Assembly (NCBI RefSeq): GCF_027107535.1
Contig: NZ_CP114283.1
Coordinates: 4,588,001 to 4,652,000 of the forward strand
Direction: 5' to 3'
Length of the DNA: 64,000 nucleotides
From: Streptomyces aurantiacus
GTDB lineage: Bacteria > Actinomycetota > Actinomycetes > Streptomycetales > Streptomycetaceae
Shown here: positions 43,736 through 52,105 of the stretch, in pieces
Layout: each line of letters starts with the position of its first letter
Position numbering within the stretch: the stretch's first letter is position 1
Notes under the pieces: model-generated
The model's input: only the letters and a program-made list of their open reading frames with translations
Told to the model about the DNA's origin: nothing
Database searches by the model: none
Translations under genes and position numbers: made by a program

Positions 43736-45895
43736 ATGGCGGACACAATGGTGGTCGAAACCGATCGCCGCACCATGACGGAATTCCATGCCCTCGGCCC
43801 GGTGGAAGCCATCGTCTGCGGGCGGCCGGTGGATGTGGGGGCGCCCAAACAGCGCACCCTCCTGGCCCTGCTGGTGAGCCAGGCCGGCCGGCCGGTGACG
43901 ACCGACGTCATCGTGGAGGCACTGTGGCAGGGGAGCCCGCCCCCCTCGGCGATGACCTCGCTGCAGGCGTACGTGGCCAAACTGCGCAAGGTCCTGGAGC
44001 CGGGCCGGGCGCCGAGAACACCGGCGAGAATCCTGCGGACCTGCGCCCAGGGCTACCTGCTGGACGCCGGCACCGCCGAGGTCGATGCGCACACCTTCGT
44101 CGCCCACGCCGAGGCGGGACGGCAGGCGCGGGACCGTGACGACCCGCACCGGGCGCTGCACGCGTTCGACGCGGGGCTGACGCTGTGGCGAGGACAGGCC
44201 TACACGGAGGCGGGCCACGTCCCGTGCGTCGTGCCGGAGGTGGCGCGGCTCGAGGAACTGCGGCTGTCCGTCGTCGAGATGCGGTGCGCGGCGCTGCTGG
44301 CCCTGGGCGCCCACGAAGTGGCCGGCGCCGAACTGAGCGCCTTCCTCACGGCCCACCCCTTGCGCGAGTACGGCTGCGAACTGCTGAGCCTGTCCTTGTA
44401 CCGGGCAGGCCGGCAGGCCGACGCCCTGGAAGTGCTGCGGAGCATCCAGCGGCGTCTGTCCGAGGAACTGGGGGTCGACCCCTCACCGCGGTTGCGGCAC
44501 ATGAGGCAGCAGATCCTGCACCAGGACCCGGCTCTGGGCTGGCAGCCGGCACCCGCCCCCGCGGCGCAGCCGGCACCGGCCCCTGCGGCGCGGCCCGAGC
44601 CGGTTCCTGCGGCGCGGCCGGCAGCGGCCTGCCGGACACAGCCCGCAGCCGCCGCGGCCGCGCCTTTGCTCCCGCTCCGGTCGGCCGCCACGACAGCGCC
44701 GGCGGCCGGAGGCGCCGGGGAGGTCTTCGTCGGCCGTGAAGCCGCGATCCGGCAGCTGACCGAGGCCCTGGCCGCCGCGGAGGCCGGCCGGGGACAGGTG
44801 GTGACGGTGTCCGGGGAGCCGGGGGCCGGAAAGACCAGCCTGCTGCGGCGGTTCGCCGAGCGCTCCGGTGTGCCGGTCCTTCGGGGCACCTGCCCCGAGG
44901 ACCTCGCCGTACTGCCGCTCTCGCTGTGGGAGCCGGTACTGCGGGCGGCCGATGCCGCCTTCCCCCACCGCCCCCCGCCGCGCCCGGTGACCGAACTGCT
45001 GAACGCAGCCGCCCGGCGGCCGGCGAACGGCCCGCAGCCGCCGGCCGGCCCCCGGCTCATCGACGCGATCGCCCGCCACCTGACCGGCCTGTCCAGGAGC
45101 GGAGCGCTGGTGGTGATGCTCGACCACCTGCACCGCGCCGACCCGGCCTCCCTGCGGATGCTGGCCCGCCTGACCCGGTCCATGGCCTCCAGCCGGCTCC
45201 TTGTGATCGCCTCCCACCGCCCGGACGGGGCACCGGCCCTGGCACCGGCCCTGACGGCGCCGGGCGTGCACCCGACGCGGATGGAGCTGGCGGGGCTCAC
45301 CCCCCGGGACACCCGGGCCCTGGCCGGCGCCCTCACCGGACGCGACGTCAGCAGCCGGGCAGCCGAAGAACTGTGCGCCCGCTCCCAGGGCAACCCGCTC
45401 CTCCTGCGCGAGATGATCAGAGTGCTGGCGTGCGGGCAGCGCCCGGACACTTCCCCCACGGTGCCGGCCCCGGTCCGCGAGGTGGTCCTGCGCCGCGTCG
45501 AACGGCTGCGCCGGCCCGCCGCCGAGCTGCTGGCCGTGGCCGCCGCCGCCGGCCGGCACTTCGATGCCGAGGTCGTCGCCGATGCGGCGTCGATCGGGCT
45601 CGACACGGCGCTCGCGGCCCTCGACCACGCCATCGCGGCAGGCCTGATCACCGAGGACGAGCAACGACTGGGCTGGTTCTGCTTCACCGACGCCCTCGTG
45701 GCGGACGCACTGTACGCGGCCACGGGACGCATGCGCCGGGACCGTCTGCGTCTGCAGATCGCAGCGGCGGCCGGCCGTGCCTGGGTACCGGGCCGGCCCG
45801 CCGGCCAGCCCCCACCACGTCCCCTGGCCGGCGCTGCCGGACCGCAGCCGCGACAGGGCGCCGACACTGCACGACTCGAAGGGATTGCTCCATGA
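43736..45895 (+). CDS. SARP-family activator with an NTPase domain (AfsR-like)
   Basis: 719 residues from ATG 43736 (GGAAGGG). Residues about 15-110 are an OmpR-type winged helix (PKQRTLLALLVSQAGRPVTT, SLQAYVAKLRKVLEPGRAPR). Residues 115-265 are the bacterial transcriptional activation domain (HAFDAGLTLWRGQAYTEAGH, LLSLSLYRAGRQADALEVLR). A Pro/Ala/Gln linker (about 268-320) leads to a P-loop ATPase with GEPGAGKTSLLRRFAERSG and VVMLDHLHRADPASLRMLAR. No TPR tail remains, so it is shorter than AfsR. Its stop overlaps the next methyltransferase start. It is the likely pathway activator, acting on the 11-bp arrays listed here. Confidence 0.92.
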   Translation: MADTMVVETDRRTMTEFHALGPVEAIVCGRPVDVGAPKQRTLLALLVSQAGRPVTTDVIVEALWQGSPPPSAMTSLQAYVAKLRKVLEPGRAPRTPARILRTCAQGYLLDAGTAEVDAHTFVAHAEAGRQARDRDDPHRALHAFDAGLTLWRGQAYTEAGHVPCVVPEVARLEELRLSVVEMRCAALLALGAHEVAGAELSAFLTAHPLREYGCELLSLSLYRAGRQADALEVLRSIQRRLSEELGVDPSPRLRHMRQQILHQDPALGWQPAPAPAAQPAPAPAARPEPVPAARPAAACRTQPAAAAAAPLLPLRSAATTAPAAGGAGEVFVGREAAIRQLTEALAAAEAGRGQVVTVSGEPGAGKTSLLRRFAERSGVPVLRGTCPEDLAVLPLSLWEPVLRAADAAFPHRPPPRPVTELLNAAARRPANGPQPPAGPRLIDAIARHLTGLSRSGALVVMLDHLHRADPASLRMLARLTRSMASSRLLVIASHRPDGAPALAPALTAPGVHPTRMELAGLTPRDTRALAGALTGRDVSSRAAEELCARSQGNPLLLREMIRVLACGQRPDTSPTVPAPVREVVLRRVERLRRPAAELLAVAAAAGRHFDAEVVADAASIGLDTALAALDHAIAAGLITEDEQRLGWFCFTDALVADALYAATGRMRRDRLRLQIAAAAGRAWVPGRPAGQPPPRPLAGAAGPQPRQGADTARLEGIAP

Positions 45896-46956
45896 CCGCA
45901 CAAGCCACGCTCGCCCGATTCCGCGAGTACATGGTGGGACCCGCACGGTTCATGAACCTGCTGTCCTGCTTCGAACTCGGCATCATCGACGCGCTCCGCG
46001 AGAAACCCGGCCTGACCGCGGCCGAGCTCGGCGACGTGGTCGGTGCCAGGCCGGACGCCGTGCAACAGCTCCTGTATCTGCCGCTCAAGGAGGGCTTCGT
46101 CGCCCACGAGGAGACCTCCGGCGGGTACCGCCTCGACGCACTGGCCGACGTGGCCGACACCGACCTCGACCGGGTCCTGGCCTTCATGGGCAAGATCAAG
46201 GCCACCACCCTGCGGCAGCTCTACTACCTCACCGACAGCGTGCGCACCGGCACCCCCGTGGGACTGAAGGAACTCTACGGATTCGACGGCGACCTGTACG
46301 GCGCGATGGCCCTGCACGCGGACCTGCGCGAACCCTGGTCGAAGCTGATGGACTCGGTCACCGACCGGATCGACCCCTGGTTCTTCGACCACATCGACAT
46401 CCCGGCCGGCTCGCAGGTGCTCGACCTGGCGGGCCACACCGGCCTCGGCGCGATCCACACCCACAAGTTCAAGGACTCGCCCGGACTGCGGGTGACCACC
46501 TTCGATCTGCCGGACAAGCGGGAGGAATGCCTGCGCAACTTCCGGGAGAACGGCGTGGACGACAAGTCCGCGTTCATCGGCGGAGACGTGTTCCAGGGCG
46601 TCCCCGAGGGGTTCGACGTCGTACTGATCAAACATTTCCTGAACATGTTCGACAAGGAGGATGTGCTCAGGATCCTGGGCCGCGTCCACACGTCGCTGAA
46701 GGCGGGCGGGCAGGTGCATCTCCTGGTGCCGATCTACGCCGAGAACATCAAGGACTCCTGGAGCGTCGACTACTACCCGTCCTTCTTCCTCGGCTGCGCC
46801 ACCGGCCAGGGCGGACCCCAGAAGATGTCGACGTTCCGGAGCTGGCTGGAAGAGGCGGGGTTCACCGTCACCAGGCAGACAGCCCAGGACCCGGCCCAGC
46901 TGCCGCCGGACGCACTCCCGCTGCAGGGCATCCTGAGCGCCACGAAGCACGGCTGA
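45892..46956 (+). CDS. O-methyltransferase family 2
   Basis: 354 residues; the ATG overlaps the SARP stop (ATGA). Features: FMNLLSCFELGIIDALREKP, VVGARPDAVQQLLYLPLKEG and the SAM site SQVLDLAGHTGLGAIHTHKF (in place of the usual DVGGGxG), with VVLIKHFLNMFDKEDVLRIL carrying the catalytic-His region. It is a third methyltransferase of the cluster, and its unusual LAGHTG motif makes SAM binding less certain. It may act on the same phenolic scaffold. Confidence 0.82.
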   Translation: MTAQATLARFREYMVGPARFMNLLSCFELGIIDALREKPGLTAAELGDVVGARPDAVQQLLYLPLKEGFVAHEETSGGYRLDALADVADTDLDRVLAFMGKIKATTLRQLYYLTDSVRTGTPVGLKELYGFDGDLYGAMALHADLREPWSKLMDSVTDRIDPWFFDHIDIPAGSQVLDLAGHTGLGAIHTHKFKDSPGLRVTTFDLPDKREECLRNFRENGVDDKSAFIGGDVFQGVPEGFDVVLIKHFLNMFDKEDVLRILGRVHTSLKAGGQVHLLVPIYAENIKDSWSVDYYPSFFLGCATGQGGPQKMSTFRSWLEEAGFTVTRQTAQDPAQLPPDALPLQGILSATKHG

Positions 46957-47157
46957 GGGACATGTCCCGCCGCCCGTTCACCCCGCAATCCGTGACCGGG
47001 GCGCACCCCGGCAAGATCGCCGGCCAGATCAGTGACACCCTCCCCGACGCGCTGCTGCGCCAGGATCCCGCCTCCCGCGTCTGCCCACGCGGACCCGCGG
47101 TCCACCGGCCCCGGTCCGCACCCGAGCCGTCCCACGTGAACGATCCGGAGGATCACG

Positions 47158-48285
47158 ATGACGTCGCAGCAGGCGGAACGAGTGCTGATCATCGGTGCCG
47201 GGATCGCCGGCATGGCGGCCGCCATCACCCTGCGGCGCACCGGGGCCGCGGTCGACCTGATCGACATCGAACCCCGCTGGACGGTGACCGGCGCGGGTCT
47301 GACGATCACCGGCCCGACGCTGCGGGCGCTGCGGCAGCTCGGGGTGTACGACGAGGTCGCCGCGCGCGGCTACGTCGGCGAGGGCATCCGGGTGTGCGCG
47401 GTCGACGGCACCCACCTGCGGGACATCCCCACACCGATGCCGGCCCAGGCCCAGGTGGGCGGCTCCGGCGGGATAGGCCGGCCGGAGCTCTACACGATCC
47501 TCTCCGCGCAGGTCCTCGCCGGCGGTGTCCGCCCGCGCTTCGGCCTGTCCGTCGCACAGTTCACCCAGGACGCCACCGGCGTCGACGTCACCTTCAGCGA
47601 CACCACCACGGGCCGCTACACCCTGGTGGTCGGAGCGGACGGAATCTACTCGCGCACCCGCCGTCAGCTCCTGCCCGACGCACCGCAACCGCAGTACACG
47701 GGCCAGAGCGTGTGGCGCATGTTCGTACCGCGGCCGCCGGACGTCGAGCGCCGGCACTACTTCCTGGGCGGGCCGGTCAAGGTCGGCTGGACACCGGTCT
47801 CGGCGACGACGATGTACCTGTTCGCGGTGGAGCGCACGCCGCGCAGGCTCCGTACGCCGCACGAGCTGCCGGGCGCCCTGGCCGCCCTGCTGAAGCCCTA
47901 CGGCGGACACCTGCGCACCTTCCGGGAGTCGATACGCGCGGACACCGAGATCGCGTTCCGCCCGCTGGAGTCGTTCAGGCTGCCCGGACCGTGGCACCGC
48001 GGGCGCGTCATCCTGATCGGTGACGCCGCCCACCCCACGACGCCCCAGCTGGCCTCCGGCGCCGGGATCGCGGTCGAGGACGCCCTGGTGCTGGCCGAGG
48101 AACTCACCCGGCACGGCACGGTGCCCGCGGCGTTCGGGGCCTTCAGCGCACGGCATGAGCAGCGGTGCCGGTTCGTGGTCGACAGCTCCATCGAGATCGG
48201 CAGGCTCGAACAGGAGCAGGCGCCGCCGCAGATGCAGACAGCCGTCGTGGAGCGCGCACTGGCCCGGCTCATGGAGCCGGTCTGA
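47158..48285 (+). CDS. FAD-dependent aromatic monooxygenase (PHBH fold)
   Basis: 375 residues from ATG 47158 (GGAGGATC site). The FAD motif is RVLIIGAGIAGMAAAITLRR at residues 8-27. The DG motif is LVVGADGIYSRTRRQLLPD and the second FAD motif is RVILIGDAAHPTTPQLASGA. It belongs to the UbiH/PHBH-type single-component hydroxylases that place an OH on an activated aromatic ring. It is in a likely read-through unit after the SARP and methyltransferase genes. It could hydroxylate the naphthalene or a quinone intermediate. Confidence 0.88.
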   Translation: MTSQQAERVLIIGAGIAGMAAAITLRRTGAAVDLIDIEPRWTVTGAGLTITGPTLRALRQLGVYDEVAARGYVGEGIRVCAVDGTHLRDIPTPMPAQAQVGGSGGIGRPELYTILSAQVLAGGVRPRFGLSVAQFTQDATGVDVTFSDTTTGRYTLVVGADGIYSRTRRQLLPDAPQPQYTGQSVWRMFVPRPPDVERRHYFLGGPVKVGWTPVSATTMYLFAVERTPRRLRTPHELPGALAALLKPYGGHLRTFRESIRADTEIAFRPLESFRLPGPWHRGRVILIGDAAHPTTPQLASGAGIAVEDALVLAEELTRHGTVPAAFGAFSARHEQRCRFVVDSSIEIGRLEQEQAPPQMQTAVVERALARLMEPV

Positions 48286-48332
48286 CCGGGGGCTCCGGGC
48301 CGGCCGGCCCGGAGCCCCCGGTCAGACCGGCT
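48275..48332. terminator. Perfect 58-bp palindrome between convergent genes
   Basis: agccggtctgaccgggggct... forms a 29-bp perfect inverted repeat without a loop; it includes the monooxygenase stop codon. The position between the convergent monooxygenase and prephenate dehydratase fits a very strong bidirectional terminator. Confidence 0.9.
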
Positions 48333-48372
48333 GAGGAACACCGCCGAACCGGCCTGCGCACACACCGCGGAT

Positions 48373-49221
48373 CTACGTCGACAGTGCCAGCCGGCTGAGA
48401 TCGGCACGGGGGTAGCTGCCCAGGACGTGGACGGCGTGGCGCCGGGCGAGGGTGGCGACGACGAGGCCGACCTCGGGGTCGTCCACGTGCCCCTCGCATT
48501 CGAGGAGGAAGAAGTAGGTGCCCAGGCGGGAGCCGCCGGGCCGGGACAGCACCGCTGTCAGCGGCACGCAGGCGCGGGTGAACTCCTCCAGTACGGCGTG
48601 CAGCTGCTGCATCTTGTCGGCCAGCGGCACGACCATGCTGGTGCGGTCGGCGCCGGTGGGCAGGGAACCGACGGTGGGCGGGGCGACCTTGACGAAGCGG
48701 GTCACCGCGTCCTGCCGGTCGCCGATGTCGCAGGCGACGATCTTGAGGCCGTAGCGCTCGAGGGTGTTGGGGGCGGCGATGGCGGCGAGACCGGGTGCGC
48801 CGGTGGTGCCGACCTCCCGGGCGGCGTGTGCGGTGGAGGACGTGGTGACCACATCGGCCCGCGGCAGGTGGTCGTCGAGCCAGGTGCGGCACTGGGCGTG
48901 CGCGATGGGATGCGTCAGGACCTGCCGGATGGAGCCGAGGGTGCCGGCCGGGGGAACGGCGAGCGCGAACTCCACACGCAGCAGCGTCTCGCCGACGATG
49001 GACAGGTTGCGTCCGGCGACGAGCGCGTCGACGGACTCCGTGACGGCACCCTCGACCGAGTTCTCCCAGGGGATGACAGCGGCGGTGGTCTCCGCGCGGC
49101 GCACCGCGTCGAGGGCCTGGCGGACCGTGGGATAGGGCACCGCGTTGTGGTGCGGGATGTAGAGCCCGTGCAGAGCTGCTTCGGTGAACGAGCCGGGCGG
49201 GCCCAAATAGGCGATGGACAT
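48373..49221 (-). CDS. pheA: Prephenate dehydratase (ACT domain altered)
   Basis: 282 residues from ATG 49221 (GTG 49224 is also possible). The catalytic domain shows MSIAYLGPPGSFTEAALHGL, AAVIPWENSVEGAVTESVDA and the TRF motif in RQDAVTRFVKV. It makes phenylpyruvate, the last step before phenylalanine transamination. The C-terminal ACT domain lacks the usual GAL and ESRP allosteric signatures (here VPLADKMQQLHAVLEEF and LSRPGGSRLGTYFFLLEC), so it may be insensitive to Phe feedback, as expected for a dedicated pathway copy. It is the last gene of the minus-strand operon. Confidence 0.9.
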   Translation of the reverse strand: MSIAYLGPPGSFTEAALHGLYIPHHNAVPYPTVRQALDAVRRAETTAAVIPWENSVEGAVTESVDALVAGRNLSIVGETLLRVEFALAVPPAGTLGSIRQVLTHPIAHAQCRTWLDDHLPRADVVTTSSTAHAAREVGTTGAPGLAAIAAPNTLERYGLKIVACDIGDRQDAVTRFVKVAPPTVGSLPTGADRTSMVVPLADKMQQLHAVLEEFTRACVPLTAVLSRPGGSRLGTYFFLLECEGHVDDPEVGLVVATLARRHAVHVLGSYPRADLSRLALST

Positions 49222-49248
49222 CACAAGTTACCTTCCGGGCTCGACCGG

Positions 49249-50469
49249 TCAGACGGCGCTCCAGGCGCCGGCCACGGCGATGGCCTGTCGGGGGTTGAGC
49301 CGCGGGTCGCACAGCGTGGTGTAGTGCCGGCCGACGTCGGCGGACTGGGACGTGCTCCAGACGCATTCCGTGACGTCGTCCGGCGTGGTCTCGAGGTGGA
49401 GGCCGGACGCGACGCCGCCGGCTTTGGCGACGGCCTGCTGGAAGGCCACGATCTCTTCGATGACGGTGTGCACCGACCGGGTCTTGAGGCCGGTGGCGGT
49501 CTTGGTCGTGTTGCCGTGCATCGGGTCGCACAGCCAGGACACCGGATGCCCGGCCTCGCGGACGGCCGTGACCAGCGCCGGCAGGCGCGCGGCGACCTGG
49601 GCGACGCCCATCCGGGCGATCAGTGTGAGACGGCCGGGCTCCCTGTTCGGATCGAGCCGGGCGCACAGCACGGTCAGCTCCGCGGGTGTCATGGTGGGGC
49701 CGACCTTGCAGGCCACGGGGTTGGCGACCGTGGCGAGCAGCCCGACGTGGGAGCCCTGCGGATGGCGGGTCCGTTCCCCGATCCAGGGCAGGTGGGTGGA
49801 GGACAGGTAGCTCTGGCCGCCCATCGCGCGGCGCAGCAGCGGCCGTTCGTAGTCCAGGACCAGCGCCTCATGGCTGGTCCACACGGGCGCTCCGGTCGGC
49901 GGCATCCAGGCACCGGTGCGCTGACGCAGCAAGGTGGTGGCCCGGTCCGCGGCCGCGTAGCAGGCGAGCATGCGGTCGGGGTCGGCGCGGCGCTCCTCCA
50001 GGGTGGCGGCGGGGCCGTTGACCAGATGGCCGCGGTAGACGGGCAGTTCGCGCCCGTCGACGACCTCGGTGGGGGAGCTGCGGGGCTTGGCGAACTGGCC
50101 GGCGATGCGGCCGATCCGGATGACCGGCCGGCCGGTGTTGATCTTCATGACGCCCGCCAGCGCGTCGATCAGGCCGATCTTGCGGTTCACCGCCTGCCCT
50201 CCGCACTCGGCGGGGTCCTCCGCGCAGTCCCCGGCCTGGATGATCTGGTAGGTGCCGCCGGCCGCCTCGGCCATCAGCATGCGCAGCATCTGCACCTCCT
50301 CCCAGCCCACCAGGCCCGGCCGGGCCGCGAGTTCGGCCCGCACGGCGGACGCGCGCTGCGGGTCGGCCCACACGGGTTGCTGTTCCTCAGCGACGAGCCG
50401 GCCCGGGCCGACGCCGAGGGCTGCCGGCGGCCGCAGATCGCGGTCACGAACGGATGATGCCGCGGACAT
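49249..50469 (-). CDS. Class II 3-deoxy-7-phosphoheptulonate (DAHP) synthase
   Basis: 406 residues from ATG 50469 (AAGGAG seven bases away). It shows class II (plant-type) signatures: GGTYQIIQAGDCAEDPAECG, VIRIGRIAGQFAKPRSSPTE, LPWIGERTRHPQGSHVGLLA and VSWLCDPMHGNTTKTATGLK, with HLETTPDDVTECV near the C-terminus. It condenses phosphoenolpyruvate and erythrose-4-phosphate, the entry step of aromatic biosynthesis. Duplicate class II genes in antibiotic clusters (for example for phenazines) boost precursor flow. It lies 2 bp after the chorismate mutase gene. Confidence 0.92.
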   Translation of the reverse strand: MSAASSVRDRDLRPPAALGVGPGRLVAEEQQPVWADPQRASAVRAELAARPGLVGWEEVQMLRMLMAEAAGGTYQIIQAGDCAEDPAECGGQAVNRKIGLIDALAGVMKINTGRPVIRIGRIAGQFAKPRSSPTEVVDGRELPVYRGHLVNGPAATLEERRADPDRMLACYAAADRATTLLRQRTGAWMPPTGAPVWTSHEALVLDYERPLLRRAMGGQSYLSSTHLPWIGERTRHPQGSHVGLLATVANPVACKVGPTMTPAELTVLCARLDPNREPGRLTLIARMGVAQVAARLPALVTAVREAGHPVSWLCDPMHGNTTKTATGLKTRSVHTVIEEIVAFQQAVAKAGGVASGLHLETTPDDVTECVWSTSQSADVGRHYTTLCDPRLNPRQAIAVAGAWSAV

Positions 50470-50471
50470 GA

Positions 50472-50912
50472 TCAGGCTCCTTGGGGCAGAGGGAAGTCGG
50501 TTCCCGGGGTCGGGGCACTCAGGTCGGGGCGCAGCGCCGCCGCCCCGCCGAGATAGACGTGGTGCATGGCGTCGCGGGGCCGCCTGCTGTGCACATGCGC
50601 CAGAATCCGGATGACGCGGTGCAGGGAGCCCGGGACCGCGATCTCGGCGGTGCACAACAGCGGTACATCGGTCAGGCCCAGCTTCCTGGCCGCGGCCGCC
50701 GGGAAGGCGGAGCGCAGGTCGTGGGTGGTGGTGAAGACGATGCTGATCAGGTCCGCATCGCCCAGGCCGTTGCGCCGCAGGATCTCGCCGAGGAGTTCAC
50801 TGGTGGCCTGTTCGATGAGGGCGGGGTCGTCGGAGGCGACCTGGGCGGCACCGCGCACGGCACGCACGGTGAGCGCGCCGGGTCCGCTCGCCTGGCTGGT
50901 CGGGGTCGTCAC
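50472..50912 (-). CDS. aroH: AroH-type chorismate mutase
   Basis: 146 residues from GTG 50912 (AGGAG). It aligns with the trimeric Bacillus AroH: VRAVRGAAQV (Arg7 equivalent), LISIVFTTTHDLRSAFPAAA, and LLCTAEIAVPGSLHRVIRIL holding the Cys75, Glu78 and Arg90 equivalents. It converts chorismate to prephenate for the adjoining prephenate dehydratase. It is a pathway-specific copy; the housekeeping streptomycete enzyme is usually of the AroQ type. Confidence 0.9.
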   Translation of the reverse strand: MTTPTSQASGPGALTVRAVRGAAQVASDDPALIEQATSELLGEILRRNGLGDADLISIVFTTTHDLRSAFPAAAARKLGLTDVPLLCTAEIAVPGSLHRVIRILAHVHSRRPRDAMHHVYLGGAAALRPDLSAPTPGTDFPLPQGA

Positions 50913-50957
50913 TGGCTGGCTCCTGGGTCTGCGAAAGGGCCGGGTGCGGCCAGGTGA

Positions 50958-51203
50958 TCAGGCCCTCTGCCCGGTCAGCAGGCCGCACAGGGCGGAGATG
51001 GAGCGCGCCTGCGGCAGCCCGTCCAGGGGCAGTACCACCTGGAACTGCTTCTCCACCCGCGCGACGATCTCGATGAGGTTGAGCGAGTCGGCCAGGTAGT
51101 GGTCGAAGAGGTCCGCGCTGTCGTCGATCTCGTGCGGACCCAGTGCCAGGATCTCCGCGACGATCGCGCGGACCGTTGAGATCGGGTGGTCGGTGTCGTT
51201 CAT
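50958..51203 (-). CDS. Free-standing acyl/peptidyl carrier protein
   Basis: 81 residues from ATG 51203. Phosphopantetheine site DSL within LADSLNLIEIVARVEKQFQV. Helix 1 is ISTVRAIVAEILALGPHEID. Its start overlaps the stop of the first dehydratase-like gene. Between an adenylating enzyme and two hotdog proteins, it most likely carries the phenylpropanoid-type acyl or aminoacyl group. No ketosynthase is present, so it probably hands over the group without chain extension. Confidence 0.9.
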   Translation of the reverse strand: MNDTDHPISTVRAIVAEILALGPHEIDDSADLFDHYLADSLNLIEIVARVEKQFQVVLPLDGLPQARSISALCGLLTGQRA

Positions 51204-51697
51204 CTGCCGTCCTTCACTGGATGCGGTGCCGGTGGGGTGGGGAGCAGGCTTGCGGAAGGGCGCGAGACGACGAGGATCGAGCCCACGGTGAGGACCGTCC
51301 GGCCGGCTGCCTGCGTCTGTCCGGTGAACTCACCGACCGCGCCGGAATGGTGGCTGAGCTGTACATGGTGTTCCAGGACATCGCCGGGCACGGCCGGCGC
51401 GGCGTAGTGCAGGTCGCGGATGCCGACCATCAGCGGGACCTCGTCCGGCGGGCCGAGCCCGGCGAGCGACCACAGCAGGGAGACGGCCTGGCCGAACGAT
51501 TCGAGCAGGAGCACCGACGGATAGGCGAAACCGCCGATGCCGGTTCCGTCCGCCAGGTGCCGGTAGCAGTCCTCCCCACCGGTGATCGCCTTGGTGGCGA
51601 CGAGCGAGTGGGGCGGTGAGAACGTGCGCACCGTGTCGAGCAGGAGCATGGGAGGGCGCTGGCGGAGCCGATCGCGCACCTGGCTGTGGTCAAGCAC
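51200..51697 (-). CDS. FabZ-like hotdog protein lacking the catalytic His
   Basis: 165 residues from GTG 51697. Hotdog dehydratase features: RPPMLLLDTVRTFSPPHSLV, a central helix YPSVLLLESFGQAVSLLWSL with Glu, and the strand MVGIRDLHYAAPAVPGDVLE. The family GHFPG motif is GGFAYP here, so the catalytic His is missing. It probably acts as a partner of the second hotdog protein or binds a substrate without dehydrating it. Overlaps with both neighbours show tight coupling. Confidence 0.78.
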   Translation of the reverse strand: MLDHSQVRDRLRQRPPMLLLDTVRTFSPPHSLVATKAITGGEDCYRHLADGTGIGGFAYPSVLLLESFGQAVSLLWSLAGLGPPDEVPLMVGIRDLHYAAPAVPGDVLEHHVQLSHHSGAVGEFTGQTQAAGRTVLTVGSILVVSRPSASLLPTPPAPHPVKDGR

Positions 51698-52097
51698 CGG
51701 CCACCACCGCTTCGAGCGTGAGGGACAGCTCCGCCGCCATCAGGCCATCGGCACGTGTCCCCCGGGCGCGGACCGTGACCCGGCTGTCCGGTTCGGACGT
51801 CACCAGCAGGGACAGCTCCAGTTCGTCGCCCGCAAACAACGGGCGGGCGAAACGCGCACGGTCGATACGGCACAGCCGAAGCTCGCCGCCGAGGGCACAA
51901 CCGGCTGCCTGGCGCACCCCCTCGATCAAAAGGACCCCCGGCAGGATCGGGAAGCCCGGATAGTGGCCGGCCATCTGCGCGGCGGCCCGCTCCACGGGCA
52001 GCCGCACCGTGACGCGAAGGCCCTCGGGGGTCCGCACGCTCTGCGGCGGTCGGTGCAGCGCGTCGAACACCGTCGCGGTCCGGGACGAGGCAGGCAC
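51690..52097 (-). CDS. FabZ/FabA-like hotdog dehydratase
   Basis: 135 residues from GTG 52097 (GAGGAG). It retains the active-site segment MAGHYPGFPILPGVLLIEGV with catalytic His and Glu, and the second strand CRIDRARFARPLFAGDELEL. It would dehydrate 3-hydroxyacyl-ACP. With the His-less neighbour it may form a heterodimer, as in some polyene and cinnamoyl pathways. Its true substrate is unclear because no ketosynthase or ketoreductase is in the window. Confidence 0.82.
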   Translation of the reverse strand: MPASSRTATVFDALHRPPQSVRTPEGLRVTVRLPVERAAAQMAGHYPGFPILPGVLLIEGVRQAAGCALGGELRLCRIDRARFARPLFAGDELELSLLVTSEPDSRVTVRARGTRADGLMAAELSLTLEAVVAGA

Positions 52098-52105
52098 GGC
52101 GCTCC

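Noticed and set aside
44200..46950. 916-codon minus-strand frame opposite the SARP and methyltransferase genes
   Set aside because: High-GC shadow; no ribosome site or recognisable domain.
46957..47157. SARP-like boxes before the flavin monooxygenase at 47158
   Set aside because: No TCAAG/TCGAG boxes with 11-bp spacing could be found; transcription probably reads through from the SARP/methyltransferase genes.
48427..50457. 676-codon plus-strand frame opposite the DAHP synthase and prephenate dehydratase genes
   Set aside because: Composition rich in Gly, Val and Asp typical of antisense frames; the minus-strand enzymes have all catalytic motifs.
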